The notes beneath the pieces are model-generated. The model saw nothing but the letters and a program-made list of their open reading frames with translations. It searched no databases and was not told the DNA's origin. 64,000 bases of DNA. Origin: Isoetes taiwanensis. Its lineage: Eukaryota; Streptophyta; Lycopodiopsida; Isoetales; Isoetaceae. How positions within the stretch are numbered: the first letter of the stretch is position 1; each line of letters opens with the position of its first letter. The DNA is taken from contig JAJEKV010000039.1 of assembly GCA_021234155.1 (NCBI GenBank), positions 4,694,745 to 4,758,744 of the forward strand. Direction: 5' to 3'. Of the stretch, positions 11,483 to 24,472 are shown in pieces. A program made the translations under genes and the position numbers.

Positions 11483-12914
11483 AACCGTATTTTCTCAAAT
11501 GATCTAGCACAAGTATAGCCATTGCTATATGTGCCATTATTGTTGTTTATAGTCATCATTGTGGGTGCCAATGTCTTTCCTTATGCAACTTTGTGCCTCA
11601 TTTAGACAGCCTCAACTTTATTTTTCATAATTTTAACATTAGAATCATACTTCAGATTTGACATCACCCAAAACCTGCGCTTCTAACTCAGATGGCTAAT
11701 ATGCACATTCTTATTACTTCAGCCAAAAGCAGCAGCAATATTTGACTAGTAATATTTGTTTGTTTCTAAAGATGGTCTGAACATAAGATGCAGATATTCA
11801 AAAGTATTGTTTCTCAGATTTGATAGAATCACCTAAAATATCTCTAAGATATACTTAAGAGATATTCCTTTAAATACCAACAAGCAAGATTTTGCTCACA
11901 CGAGCTAGCTAACACCTGGCCCCTAGCCCTAGTTTATTGTTAAGACAAAAAAGAGTGAATTACCAATGCAAGGAACCGCTTGCTTAAACCAACAAAGATA
12001 TAATCCACAATCTAAAAAATCTTTAAGACCAAAACCCATTAAAAATGAAACAATAACAAAAACTTTCAGAAGAAGAAGCAAAAGAAAAGTACCCTTTGAC
12101 AGCTTAATAGAAGCTTGGCAAAACAGTCTCTTTCATTCCTAGCCAATTCCTAGGAAGTTTACCTGCCAATAAGAAATGTTTCAAAACATTGGCATCAATT
12201 CGAAATAGAATGGCTATGGACCACATGTGAGAAGGAATAGCTGTGTAATACATGTGAGAAATTTATGAAAACAATGGTATCTGAATGGCTCTGTAATATA
12301 TGTGTGAAAGAATGCCTCTGTAATACATGCTAGAAATTTATGAAACCTTAGTATTTAGAAGGCGTGGATATGCAATCCTCATCGACAAAGGAAGACAGAA
12401 ACAACTATCCCATGTTTGCCTCCTACAAGACTGGTCAAGGCAACAAGAAATACTCTAGAAGCAATAAAAACCGTCAATCACATGAGCAGATTACCTGCGT
12501 TAGAAACTTGTTGTTGAAACCATAGCCAAAGCTTAACCCTTTGGGGGCTTCTTGTATCCATGCAACTGCCAATGCAAATAAGCGCTGAAAAAGCTCTGTG
12601 CAAAAACAAAAAGACCTCAACTGCCATCGCCACCGTCTTTCAGCGACATCTGTTGGACGGGGCACCACCAACGCCATAGCCTGAGCTGTTGCAAAGAAAA
12701 AAAGGGCAAAAAAAAAAAGCAAAAGTTTTCGCTCCCAAGTTCCACGTTGTGGTGGCATGCCATCTGGTCCCACATTCCGGTGGGACCAGTGACCCGCTCT
12801 CGGCTGTCGCCGATCGCGGGGCCCCATCAGTACACACTGGAGTGTGGTCCCCGGTCACATGCCGCCATACAAGGAAGAAAACTAGCAAAACAGCGCAATA
12901 GGAGGCTTGGGCAG

Positions 12915-13150
12915 TTTTAGGCTTGGATTCAATTTCTCATTAAAAAAGCATGTAGAAGACAAACTATTAGACTTGGATTTCTTGTTAGGAAAGCATGTAG
13001 AAGACGAACTATTAGCATAAGGAATATTCAAACTGGGATTTAGATTAGTCATTATGGATGCTTTAGCTTTCTATATTGTTAGATTTCGTTTCTGGTTTTA
13101 TGCTTGGATTCAATTTCTATATAGAAAAGCATGTACTAGACAAAATATTT
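12915..13150 (+). repeat. Degenerate tandem repeat, about 58-bp unit
   Basis: Three diverged copies of a unit containing ttggatttcttgttagg-like sequence and gcatgtagaagacaaacta, at about 12,917, 12,964 and 13,103. No coding potential. Immediately after it, 13,170-13,189 is a perfect GC-rich palindrome (gcggcggcc, two bases, ggccgccgc). Confidence 0.5.
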
Positions 13151-13199
13151 ATAATAACAAGAAACTTATCGCGGCGGCCAAGGCCGCCGCGAACGTTTC

Positions 13200-15100
13200 T
13201 CTTCCCCAACTCGTCTATACATGGTAGAACATGCAGAATTTGAACCTGCATTTTTTTGCCTTGTGTTCTGTGCTCACACGATTGAAGGATATTGACCATA
13301 ACGACTCGTTACCAAAGATGTTTTGTATTAAATAAAAAGAATCTAAGTTCTGAACATGCAAAAATTGAACTGTGTTTGAGCATGGGGAATTCTAACCTCC
13401 GTAGTTTCCAATATATCTATACAAAATGGTTATTCAAAATGCACACGAATAAAACATGACCCATTAACCCAATAGCTTTCCATATGGTAAGAACGAATTT
13501 ATGATATGCATCATGGAGATGGATGAATTTTTACTGGCTGTTTTATTCTTAAAGTACTGGCTGAATGATCAGAGAAATAACTGAAAAGAGTCTTTGGATG
13601 ATCCTCAAGGGCAGCAAAAGGCAAAGTCGTGGGAGTCCTGTGGATTTCGCAAAAGGCAGTCCTGTGGGAGTCCCGCGGAATAGACAATCCATTTTGTTCC
13701 TGAATTGCCATTTGCCATTTTGCCTCAAGCCCATCTTCGCCGAGCCCCCTATGCCTTCCCTCCATATTATAAAGATTGAGGTCAAATTGTAATTACATAT
13801 GCACCACTTCAGGCAATAGCATTTAACTCCTTGCTCGTAGTAGTTACGTGGAAAATTTGAAATTGCCTTTTCTTTACTATCAACCTCCCATCCCATGGAA
13901 TGGTATCACAACTCAAATCTACTTATTTAAAATAGTGTTGGCCCATCTTAGTCAAGAAGCTTATAGCTCACTCGTGTTGATGCAGCTTGTACAAAAAAAG
14001 TGTTTGTTGCAACTGCTTTAGCCTATGGCATATTAGAATTTATAGAGCAAGGTGAACCGTTAATGCAATTTCTGGCATGCTTCAGCAATTTGATTTCGTT
14101 AACTAGTTAACGTAGTTTTTAGCATGCTTCAGCCATTTGATTTCGTTAACTATTTACCACACTGACTATTTCATTATCTGTTTACCACACTGGCTATGAA
14201 AATGTTGAATGGCTTGATTGTTGTTAAGTTGTGATGTACTGATCAATTAACCTGGTTTGCTAGAATGTAACGTTGCATTAACTTGTGCAGCTATAATGAC
14301 ATTGCAAAATGGACAGAAAATTGAGCTCAACATTGTTATAAATTTGAAGGCATATCAATTTGAACTATCCTTATATGTGAGACATTTTGGCGCGAGAATT
14401 GAGATCGAGATCTCAAAATGAGTCCGCCACGCAAAGGCTTAAACAATCCCATCTAATGTTCAATATTTACCAGACAAATCCACATTTTCCATAACACCAT
14501 CTATCTGTGACAAATTCACATTTTCCATAACACCATCTATCTGGAGTCCACTCCACTTTCAATAATCTGCCAGTAGATGGCCATCATATCATGCTCCAAT
14601 GTTGGCACCTGCTGCTAGGGTATTTAAGATTTGTTCCAACTTCATCGAAACAGTCCGAACTAGAAAACTCTTACCATGTAACAAAAAGATACTGCAAGCA
14701 TGGCACTCCAAGTAAGTATATATTGATATGCCAAGTTAATAAAGACCTTCGCATGCCTCTTCTAAGCTCCAACCTTTTGCATACATCTGAATCAAAATGC
14801 TAGTTATGAGAATATTCAATGCTTACCTGAACATAATGCACTGCCAATAGAAAAACCTCCCCAAATGATGTTCAATTCCATATACAATCTCAAACATGGT
14901 TCTTGATCTGCCAAAAAGCACCCAGTTATCAGCACATACAACTGGATCTCCATGATGCAAGAATCTTCTATAACATACCATTATTATTAATTTAAAAGAC
15001 AGTTGTTGATCTGCACAAAAAGCACTCAGTCATTAGAGAATGCAATTGATAATATAGGATGACTGGATTTCAAACAATAATAATAGTTCGTATTGACGTA
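13200..15100. other. Intergenic with short tandem duplications
   Basis: No supported gene. Two local duplications are visible: about 14,066-14,160 (agcatgcttcagc with ttgatttcgttaacta, twice) and 14,473-14,541 (cacattttccataacaccat, twice). Short minus-strand frames around 13,511-13,896 have no recognisable content. Confidence 0.5.
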
Positions 15101-15129
15101 AGATTGCATTCAACATAACCTTAAATCAC

Positions 15130-17379
15130 CTGCAACCGGCACCAGCTCTGGATACGCAGGGTTTCTCTGCTCCTGAATCATTATGCTTTGCCTCAGCTAG
15201 CCTTACAACATCAAAGATGTCTAGACTTGCAAAATAGAAACCTGCATTTGGACCAGCCGAGGCTAAAAAAACAGAGCTTTCCAAATACATAAAGGTCCTC
15301 AAACCATTTTCCTGCAATATTTGGAACTCCGATTCTCAAATTATGTAGAAATGGTCTTCCCACTATTAAGTTTGAATTTTTGTCGCAGAAATATTACCGG
15401 TGTTGGTATTATCGGAATTTTCTGGCATGGAGTCCTAGAATGTGGCAAGACATCTTTCCTTATGCTGCCATGGGCATGAATACAATATTTCTAACATTAT
15501 GCCTGTACACAACTTGGAATGATAGAGTATCCATCTTTTAATATATTCACAATGCATCATGTAGGTAGTGGACGTACAGAAGGTATAGTGAAGGTATAGT
15601 GCTGCAGTACTATGCAGCTTGACCTTCATATCTGAACCTTATAGTCTAGTTAGCAATTACATCTCAAGGGAAAAACCAACATCAACGCTCAATCAGTAAT
15701 ATAACAATTTAACTGTCATGGCAAATTTTTGCAGCCCAGCAAAATTACAGCTCTTCAAGATACGATTGAGGCACTTGTTTGCCCCATTCAACCAAGGGCT
15801 TATAAAAAAATGGGTCTTTTAAATCAGCATGCTGCAAAAAGAACGTCTAGAAAGACCAGATAATGGAACCAAGCTGTGCAAGCACAAACTTGCCCAGGAG
15901 CTTCGATCTGCTGCAGGAATCAGCAATGCCCAAACGAATAGAAAATCGGATTTATGAATGCCAGAATGAGCTAGTAACTGTCTCAGATTGTAACAACAAT
16001 TATTAACAAATGGACTTTTTACAGCATAGCTATAGTGGGCAATTTTGAGGTTGACAACTTCTTGTGAGCTATTTTGTAAGATATACATGTACATTTATCT
16101 TATAGATATACATATCTCAACCACTTACATAAACGTCTGTCAATGCTTCTCTAAATAGATCGAAGTCCATAGGGATACAATTTGAGCAGTGCCCCATAAG
16201 AGTGTGGACAACTGTATCAAGGTAAAAGGCTTAACATTACGGCCAGACTTAGCTTGAAAGATCTAATAACATTAATCCAACAAAGAAATGAACGAGATCT
16301 TACTCTTAGCCTCCTCTAAATTCCAAAGCCTTATTGTACTACTTGCAGCACCTGCTACAATGAGAACCTCGACTGCATCAGAAGTCACGGATTCACCGGA
16401 CTTGTGTGCCCTAATAAACTCTGCAAAATATGTCAGATTTAGGATAGAATGGAAAATCAAGTTAGGCCTTCTAGTAGTGAGCAGACCAGCACTATACTGC
16501 TTACTGCTAAGAACGTGCATTAACCATTAATATAATCCTCCATCTTATTCACATTCTTGCAAGCACTAAGTAAGCATTCCATGACCACAAAAAGGGAGGT
16601 CTATTACTTTGGAAAATAAGCCACAGAAAAATAACATCACGAACCGGACCAGGTTTGCAAATGGAAAATGGATTTTCGTTCATCATGTTCCTTTCTAATG
16701 CAACCTCCATAGAATGCAGCAGGAAATGAGAAATTATTAAAGGATGGTCTTTAGCAGAAAAAGAGAGGCACTGCCATGCAGCCTCGCATGAATGCTGTTG
16801 AAGTCATGAAATCTTGGAACAGCCGTCAACACTATTCAACAAATTGATTTTCATAAATTAAAGATCTAAAACTTAAAAATTGTAAAACAGATGCTCCAAA
16901 ACCTGCGGCAGAAGCAAAAACCCTGGGGCCTCTTTGGGCTATGGAATAGAGATGACATAATTGCAGAAACCATTTTACCTGAAGCTCTAGCTAGTTGTGG
17001 CTCACGTTCGTGACTATTTGGGCTCTAGCATCTGCAAGCAAGCAACCAAAGAAATTACGTTAAGAACCTTCTAAGAAACACCAAAAGAAATCGAACCCCA
17101 AAATCCCAAAATTCCTTATATTTCCGTTTGAACACAAGAATCAACACCACATATTCATCTAGTTCTCAAATCTTGCACTAGTACGTAATCCTGCATCTCG
17201 CAGACAGAGCCAAGCTCTGTTTCATAAGAGAAAACCTGGAAAAGGCGAGTTATGTTTCTAAGAATCGAAAGCAAAAGGGCAAACCTGGTGTGCCGGATGA
17301 AAAATCCGCAGCCCTGGCTTCCGGATTTACCACCGGATGTGTGGCAAAGGAGTTCAGACGACAACTGCCTCCAGCCCAT
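15130..17379 (-). pseudogene. Possible minus-strand gene or relic with a WD40-like exon
   Basis: Three segments on the minus strand have open frames bounded by splice-like sites. 17,379-17,285 begins with ATG (MGWRQLSSELLCHTSGG) and ends at an AG/GT junction. 16,420-16,304 encodes a WD-repeat-like strand ending LIVAGAASSTIRLWNLEEAK. 15,311-15,130 encodes a 60-residue open segment with SVFLASAGPNAGFYFASLDI. A candidate middle exon near 17,030-16,980 has stops in all frames, so I cannot link them into one message. IRLWNLE is typical of WD40 propeller blades. The parent gene is not recognised, and it may be decayed. Confidence 0.35.
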
Positions 17380-17399
17380 TTTCTTGACCTATTTCTTAT

Positions 17400-18300
17400 T
17401 TTCTAAGTGATTTGTTGAAGCTTGAAGCAGAAGCAAATCGCCATAGCCAGACCCAGCACTGCCGGAACCCAAGCGTGGGCGCATTTCTGAACCTTGAAAG
17501 CGATTTGCTGAAGCTTTGAAGCACGCTACAGATCCAGAGAAGGAAGAGATTGCTTCCAAAGCAAGAAATTCGGAGCCCGTCGAATTTTCTTTCTTATTTT
17601 CATTTTTTCTTTTATAAAAATACGTGTCGCCCTAGCAAAAAAAAAAGACACGTGTCGCCCCCAAACTTTTTCCTGGAGAAAAAATATTAGAATCAAACAA
17701 AAAAAGGGTACTGCTTTATATATGTTAAGATAAGATAGTTTTAATAACAGGTTAATAATAATAATAATATAATATTGTTTAGCAAGTTGCCTTTCTATGT
17801 TGTTAGATTTTGTTTCCTTTTTTGAGAAACCAATACTTTTTTGTTTTGGACGGGTCGGCTAGTAAATTGTTGTAGCCTGTAGTGGTGGTTTCACGTTGTT
17901 GGATTATTTCTTTTTTCTAATTGATTTGCTTTTTGCTTGTTGTTGGTTGTGTGAAGGACTTGAATCTCGAAATGATCATGGAATGGTTTGTAGGTGGCAA
18001 TATCTTGGGACATCTTTTTGTTCGGCTTCATTTGATGACGACGTAATCGTGCCTTGATGTTTGTAGTTTGGCCTATATAGGTTGCACCGTATCGAGTAGA
18101 CCGTTATTAGCTTGCCTGTTCTTGGGAAAGAAACGTTTTAATGATTTCATGTTTGTATTGATTGTTTATTATAATAGCACTTGTTTTTAATTGTTTATTT
18201 GAAATATTATTATTGTTTTTATTGTTGATTGCGAAATTGTTTTCTGTTCATAATATATAACTCAAACTTGTCAAAGGTTTAGGAAAAATAAGAAGGTGAT
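17400..18300. other. Intergenic, AT-rich
   Basis: No gene seen. Contains poly-A and (aat)n runs near 17,640-17,770 and a repeated cacgtgtcgcc motif (cgtgtcgccctag and cacgtgtcgcccc) around 17,623-17,660. Confidence 0.5.
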
Positions 18301-18629
18301 GGTGTTTATTTACTTTTTATTGGCGGGTGCAAATAAAAATCTAGATTTCCAAAGAGCTCGACCGCCAGGGTTTTGTCAATTGTATAAGTTACCTTTTCAA
18401 TTGTTAGTGGATGGCTCTCTGATGAATGGGTGTGTTCATATAGAGACATCAGTTTTGCAGGGTAAAAGAATGCTAGGGTCTCAAAAAAATGCCCTTACAT
18501 TATGTATAATGTAGGGCAATGTAGGCACCCATTTTTGTTTTTGTTTTTTATTTTTTTTTGAATTATAGTTGATTGGGATATGTAATTATTAGGATTAGCC
18601 ACGTCACCAATTCAAAATTATGAGAGGGA

Positions 18630-19290
18630 GTGGCAAGCAGAAAGGACGTTCATTGTGATTTTTCGAAGGGAGATTGCAAAGTGTTTCCTCTTTCGGAAAA
18701 AAATTTGTCGCCCTTCCAATTTTTGGTGTTTCTATGTGGTCAAAGAAGCAATTCCGATTGCAATTTGTTCTTCTTCCTTGAAATCCTTACCCAAATCCAA
18801 GCAATGGACGTCTTTGCCTCCCAGAAGTCACCCAGATTAAATAAGAACATGAAAACAATCAATTTTAGCAAGAAAACAGAAAAGAACAAGAGGAAGGTTC
18901 AAGCATTTGAAGAACCAGGGCAAAAAAAAAGACTTATTTATGAAGAATCCGCTGTTGTGGAAGCAAAGCATGTAAGATGTGTCAATGCAGATGAAATTTT
19001 TCCAGATTTACAACAGATCATGGACGAGCAGTGGGGGCCTAAAGACATACAGGGGGTTCAAAGAATTTAGCATGAAGCCAGAGTGGTCTGAAAACTTCTA
19101 CAAGCATTATGAAATAGTTTTTGGTAAGCAGGAGGTCACCAACCGCCATGTACCTGAATACTTTGCTCGTGTCTGCGACTGGACCTTGTCATCTCCACCA
19201 AGAGAGGACAGCCGAAGTTTCAGACCTGAACCGTCTTTCCCAACCGGTCAAGCTCTGAACGAATTAAGCACCATTGGATGGAGTGCTTAA
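18630..19290 (+). pseudogene. Unidentified basic protein, broken by a frameshift
   Basis: A lysine-rich frame (DVFASQKSPRLNKNMKTIN onward, ATG at 18,804) runs to about 19,030. It ends FPDLQQIMDEQ and shifts by one base, then continues as YRGFKEFSMKPEWSENFYKH and KQEVTNRHVPEYFARVCDWT. The two parts read as one protein with an indel near 19,030. The composition (Lys-rich start, then a folded segment) would fit a transposon-encoded protein or a host gene relic. I do not recognise the family. A palindrome (gccct…acattat / ataatgt…agggc) at 18,489-18,516 lies upstream. Confidence 0.4.
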
Positions 19291-19600
19291 AGAGCTTTCC
19301 AACAAGCCCAAACACGTCCAAAACTGCCACCAGATGCAGAAGTTATGGCCAAAAGAAGACTGCAGCCAAACCCTAGCACCGTCAAAAGAGGGCCGGGACT
19401 GTCAGGCCAATTCCGTCGACCAAAACAGAGGAAACACCATACAAATCATACACCGATGGAAAGCTCTTTCAATAAGCTTTCCAACGAGCCCAGGAACATC
19501 TGAATCTGACACCGGAATCTCAAGTTATGAGCAAAAGAGTAGAGCTGAAACCCTAAGCGCCATCATGAGCGCCCTCACATTTATTTAGTTTTTTCTCCAC
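19190..19600 (+). repeat. Diverged internal duplication, LTR-like sequence
   Basis: Two related blocks carry agagctttccaacaagccca and ataagctttccaacgagccc, each followed about 40 bp later by aagttatgg or aagttatgag. This resembles a decayed repeat or LTR remnant. No termini can be set. Confidence 0.3.
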
Positions 19601-19805
19601 CTCATCAAAAGGTCAACCTATTGCTGCGCATTCTTGATGTCTCTCTTGTTCTGCTTAGCGTCGTTAGGAACACTATCAATGTCTTATTGAATCTGTGCTA
19701 GGTCCTCTTCGTGTGCATCCTTTCTTCCTCAAAACTTAATTATGTTGTCACGTAGTTGTGTCTGCTGATTTTTCAGTTCTTCAACCTTGCAAGATGTCCA
19801 TGGCA

Positions 19806-20000
19806 CTATTGCAACAGAGTTTCTGCAAATTGAAGGTCTTCCTTAGGGTAAAATCCTTGCTGCGATTTAAGGACCTTTGATGTGGATTTAGAGGTCCCAA
19901 TTTCTTCTGTGATAGCAGATTCTTTTGCTCCTCCCTTTGTCAAATCTTTGGCCAAAACTTTAAATGTATCCCAATCTACTTTTTTACCTGTTAATGCCAA
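19806..20000 (-). other. Unassigned minus-strand open frame ahead of the LINE ORF1
   Basis: A 64-codon minus-strand frame (KKVDWDTFKVLAKDLTKGGA…KEDLQFAETLL) has protein-like composition. Upstream on the same strand (19,600-19,800) there is coiled-coil-like sequence interrupted by stops, with LKNQQTQLRDNIIKF. It overlaps the first bases of the LINE ORF1 and could be the sequence into which the LINE inserted, or antisense of the LINE leader. Function unknown. Confidence 0.25.
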
Positions 20001-21392
20001 AACGTGCTTCTGGTGCTTCTACCACAGTTCATGGTGGAATTGGCAAAGAATATGCTGCAGATTCTCCCAGAAGGAGTGTACGTGATGCACACAAGATGGC
20101 TCGTGAGGGTGCTCTTTCGGCTCCTGAGAGTTTAGTCTCTTCGGTGCATCTCAATCCTTTAGTGTTGCCCAACATGTGTGGCCGCCTCAATTGAGACAGA
20201 AGCTCCATCTTCTTCCTCGTCTCAGTTACTTGCTCCAGTTTCCATCCCGACTGTAGTTGCAGCAACTACAGTTCGCGCTGCTGCCCACACGTCTGGTGAG
20301 ACTGGAAGCCGCGTTGTGCCATTGGAAAACTCTTTCGAGAGTGTCACACCTCCAACACGCGTTGGAGGTTCCTCAGACCAGGTGGTGTGCTCTGGCCAAT
20401 TAGCACCTCCAACACTCGTTGGAGGTTCTGGGGTTCAGGCAAGACCCTCTTCATCTGCCGAAGTTGCTGCTGGGCTACTAGCTCCTCCGACACAGGTTGG
20501 CAGTCCCTCATATCAGTTCAGACCTCATGTGCCTGTAGAGTGCTCCTCTGGACAGGCTGCACCTAATAGTGTTGCACGGGCGGCACCTCCAACACAGGTT
20601 GGGAGTTCCTTGATGCAGACTACTTCTACAAGTTATAGTGCTCGGGTGGTGGTGCAACCTCCACAAACTGGTGTACGTCCAACACACGTTGGAGGTTCCT
20701 CAGGGCAGGAGGAGTTTCCCCCTCTTCCCCCACGGCAGCCTGGGGCGACATCCTCTTCCATCCCCCGAGCTGCATCGACCACACCTTGGAGATCATCTGA
20801 TACAGTTGCTCGAGTTACAGGTGTCCGGTTCTCTGAGTGGCTTTGCAAGGGCCTGGCGACTCCCGCCACCTCGGCTCGTGTCTCATAGGCCATTGCCACC
20901 ATGGTGGATAATAACAGGCAGGAAGTTGTGTCCTATCTCCAGCAATTGCAAGCTAAGCAAGACTCTATGGATGTCCAGCTCCCATCAGATGAAATTTTTT
21001 ATGAGGTTCAGGAGTGCAGGGCAACTTTTGAGCGTTTTGGGGCTCCAGTGGTGCAGATTAGCCATGAGGATCATCGACGACATGTGGAGCAGTTGGTTGC
21101 GTGTTCCGTGGTCTGCCACTTCACTGGTCCTTTCCTGGATATGAAGCGCGTGGCTGTCTGGACACCTTCACAAGCTAGGGCTTCCTGCTTATCAATCTAT
21201 CAAGCTTGTGGCAAAAGATCAACATTGCTTTCTTTTGATGTTTGAATCTCTTGAACCGGCTGCTCAACTCATAGAACGAGGTGTTGATCCTCTCTGGAAA
21301 CACTTCTTGCTCTATCAACAGTATGTTCCTGGATCCTTTCCAGCTAAGCCAGATGCCTTACGTGCCCCCTTCTGGTTTGCTATCGAAGATTT
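19994..21392 (+). pseudogene. LINE ORF1, N-terminal half (DUF4283-like)
   Basis: Starts at ATG 19,994 (MPKRASGASTTVHGG). It shifts frame near 20,175 and continues through a Pro/Ser/Thr-rich region in which the motif PPTxVGGS or PPTQVG repeats about six times (20,340-20,710). An in-frame TAG stands at 20,886-20,888. After another one-base shift near 21,170 it gives the DUF4283-like fold: HFTGPFLDMKRVAVW, then CFLLMFESLEPAAQLIERG and APFWFAIED. DUF4283 is the nucleic-acid-binding domain of plant LINE ORF1 proteins. The frame stops exactly at the CACTA insertion (21,393). Confidence 0.75.
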
Positions 21393-21599
21393 CACACTAA
21401 CCCCGATTTTTGGTCCACAGTTGTTTTTTAGTTGTACGGAAGTGTTGTTTTATGCCAAAAACAACACCAAAATGGCGCCAAAAGTCCACGTGGCCTGTTT
21501 ATCCGGATTTGCACAAAGAGACAGTGGTTTTTTGGTAGAAATTTTCTACAGTGGTCTTTTGGCAGAAAATTTCACGCGTAGAAAAAGTTGACATAGTTT

Positions 21600-22340
21600 T
21601 TGTGATTTGTTTGTCAACGTGTATTTTTTTAGTGGAACCATGCATTGTTTATCTTCAGAATTACATGCGTAGGTCTCGATAATACCACATGTGAAAAGCT
21701 AAATTACAACATTAGTCCAATATTAGTTTCAATACTAGTACATGTGGAAAACTCAAAAAGACAGTTCTTTTTTTCCTTTTCAATGTGTATTATTTTTTTC
21801 TTCTCTACTTGTAGTTTTTTAAGTTGATATTGTTTTCCCAAAAAAGGATATATAATATTCAAGAAACCCACATGTATTACTTTAAAATAGTTATTGTTTT
21901 CAAATGTTTTCCACCTTTCTATGTGTTGATATTTTTTTCCTCCAACATATAGTTTCAAAGGTTATTATTGTTTTTATGCTACTAACTATTGTTTTCCTTA
22001 AATAAGGACATGTAAAAAAACATTATTATAACACATAGAAAAAAAGTGGTGTTGTTTGTAATGTGTCTTCTAACCAATGAAGTTTTAACACGTGGCATAC
22101 TTTTAACCAATGAATTTTTAACACGTGGCATACTAATATGCATTTTTAACTAATAAAATGTTGTCACGTGGCATGCTTTTAAATAAACAAACCATTAATA
22201 TAACACAGAAAAACAAGGTGTTGTTTCATAGCATTGAAGGCATTACATATTTTAACAAGGTTGTTTATGAATCTAAGTTTCACCATCGAATAAAAAATAC
22301 AAGAAGACAAGTTGTTTTATTAATCTTTGATAAACAATAA
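21600..22340. repeat. CACTA left subterminal region
   Basis: AT-rich sequence with repeated acatgtg and acatgt motifs (21,690, 21,738, 21,869, 22,008) and a tandem pair built on aaccaatga followed by taacacgtggcata (about 22,070-22,180). Subterminal arrays of short repeats are the usual transposase-binding regions of CACTA elements. The right end has a similar acatgt-rich array. Confidence 0.5.
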
Positions 22341-22412
22341 CAAATAAATTAAATGAGATCACAAGGATCCTCCAAAGCTCGTTTCCTTGTTCATGCTATC
22401 TGTTTTCAGAGT

Positions 22413-23134
22413 TTAACCTTGTCTACAAAATAAGAAGGGAAGCTTCCTTGAATAAAAATTAAAGGATCTACATTCGCATTGAAAGATCCATGTCCCAAAT
22501 GCAGAGGAAGCCCGGCTTGTGGCGGGGTTTTGTACCAAAACACGTGCTTGTGGCGATATCAGATGGACATGTCTGGGTTCACAAATCAATCCTCCAGCAA
22601 AAAATTTCTTTGATTTTGTAGGCCCTGTATGCACAACAAACAACATCAAAATACTTGCATTGAATTTCTGAATTAACATCAAATTTTAAGGAAAACCTCA
22701 AACTTACCTTTGCTTTTTAGTATTCTTCAAAATGAAGGCTGTCATCTGTGACTGTGAGCACATTATTGATGCAAACAGGGCGCCTCATCCAGCATCGAAA
22801 AGATTCAAAGATCTAGTTCATGAGGTCGATTATATTCAAAGGACAAATTATTCATGTAGATACCTCTGATTCACCATCACCAAGCAGCATTTGTGTCACA
22901 GCCAGAAGGCTTTTATCGACTTCCTCCAGTGCCTGCCAGAAACACAGCAAGAAAAGAACTGTCATATGCATCTAACAGACGAAATACTTTTACTTGCGCT
23001 CCCAAAGAAACACAATCTATGAATACCTTCTCTAGAAGACGAACATCAGCCACAGAAAGCGCCATGAGGGCATCTCTGGTCTGTTTTACATTAGGCCTAA
23101 ATTGTTTAAAGAAGTAGAACGACATCCTGGCCAA
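22413..23134 (-). pseudogene. Captured exon-like fragments inside the CACTA element
   Basis: Minus-strand segments look like exons with splice sites. About 23,110-23,015 reads VKQTRDALMALSVADVRLLE before a GT. 22,935-22,867 reads ALEEVDKSLLAVTQMLLGDG between AG and GT. About 22,750-22,707 reads QMTAFILKNTKKQR before GTAAGT. About 22,620 downward follows another AG. The order and phases suggest one host gene copied with its introns. I cannot name the gene. CACTA elements often pick up host gene pieces, but that these are captured is inference. Confidence 0.4.
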
Positions 23135-23199
23135 ATGTTACAAAGCTTCTGGGTAGATGCTAAGGTCAAACTGTGACTGCTCCCAAAAATGCCTGTGGC

Positions 23200-24060
23200 T
23201 ATTAGCCGCCATAGCCGGAAGCAGGGGAAGCAGAGGCCGTGGAAGCAGATGCCGTGGGCATGCATGGAAGGAGCCTGGATAGCCGGAGCGCCATAGCTGA
23301 AGTGGAAGCAGACGCCGTGCGCCATAGCCGGAGCGCCATAGCAGAGCCGCCAAGGCAGAATGGTCGGCTGTCAATTCAAAGGCGGGAAACACAGGCCAAT
23401 AGGAGGAGAGGACCTGGATCGAAATCCAGGCCGTTCATCTTGGCCCATCTGGGTCGTTGATAAGAGCATTTTTATAAAAATATAATATAGTTGTGGCTTT
23501 TTTCCCACAAATCCAATGTACTAGGGAAAGTTCCAATTCTAGAAAATCCACCAGCGAATTTCCTGAGGCGGCGCCACAAGACGGGTGGCACCCAAGCGGC
23601 GAAGCCGCAGCACCGCCGAGGGAATATTCCCTTACGTTATATACACTTGCTGAAATTATGAACAGAAGGAGCAGGAGCGGCTATGGCTATGGATATGGCT
23701 CGTCGATTCTTTTCTTTCAGAGAAGGAAGGGATGCAGTGGCCGGTGGAGCCATGCCTTCTCATACTTTCCAGAAAATAGGGCGCAACAGAAAAACAATCG
23801 TCCCTTTTGTCATCCCAATCCATACCTGCACATATTTAGAAAATAGAGTTCGGCTATGGCAGGGTAGTACTTCCCTATTCAGCTATAGGATGAACTGCTC
23901 TGGCTGTGGCCCAATAATCCAATTTGGATTTGCCTTTGCAAGCAAAAAAGAAATTGACAAAGGGGAAAGACAGGGGACTACTCGTTTCTTCCCAAGCGAT
24001 GGTTTGAAGTGGGCATCTGAATGCAGGGCTCAGCAACTGCAGAGCATTTGAATGATGGAC
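23200..24060. other. Unassigned CACTA interior
   Basis: GC-richer than its surroundings. Short imperfect repeats built on gccatagccggagcgccata and gtggaagcagatgccgtg lie at 23,205-23,345. Open frames at 23,493-23,846 and 23,683-24,051 have no recognisable domain. Possibly more captured sequence. Confidence 0.35.
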
Positions 24061-24472
24061 TCTGCGACTGCATGGCTATTCTAGACACTTCATCATAGTG
24101 GCCTCCATCTCTGATCACTCAGCCCTGTCAAAAGAAACCGCGTGGCGACGACGCTATAGATAGCGAGGGCATATTATTCGTTGTAAAATGTACAGAAATA
24201 TACAGTAATTTTAAGCAAGTGTATCACATAGTTGTTTCACACAAACATTCTTCTAAATTGAATATGGAACATGTATTACTATTGTGAGGAGGAGGGCATT
24301 CTTAACTTCCACTCGAGACTACTCGACGATTCTGTGTATAGCAATGCAAGATATTGAATACTTTCTATAACAAGGCTTCTCGAAAGTTCTGTGAATGAAT
24401 ATTATGGAGGATGAACATATGGTGGGTTACTTAAGAGAAGATTTGCAACCTAAGTATTTGCAAAGGTAGCTC

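Larger units (their letters stand above)
8806..12400. other. Intergenic, no supported gene
   Basis: AT-rich sequence without a reading frame that resembles a known protein. The open frames of 60-90 codons at 8748-9011, 10015-10200, 10488-10700 and 11303-11518 have plausible length for chance in AT-rich DNA. Two related retroposon-like tails are listed separately. Confidence 0.6.

Noticed and set aside
12472-12901. Minus-strand 117-codon frame with a possible splice donor near 12,495
   Set aside because: Overlapping frames of similar length exist in both strands of this GC-rich patch and none matches a known protein.
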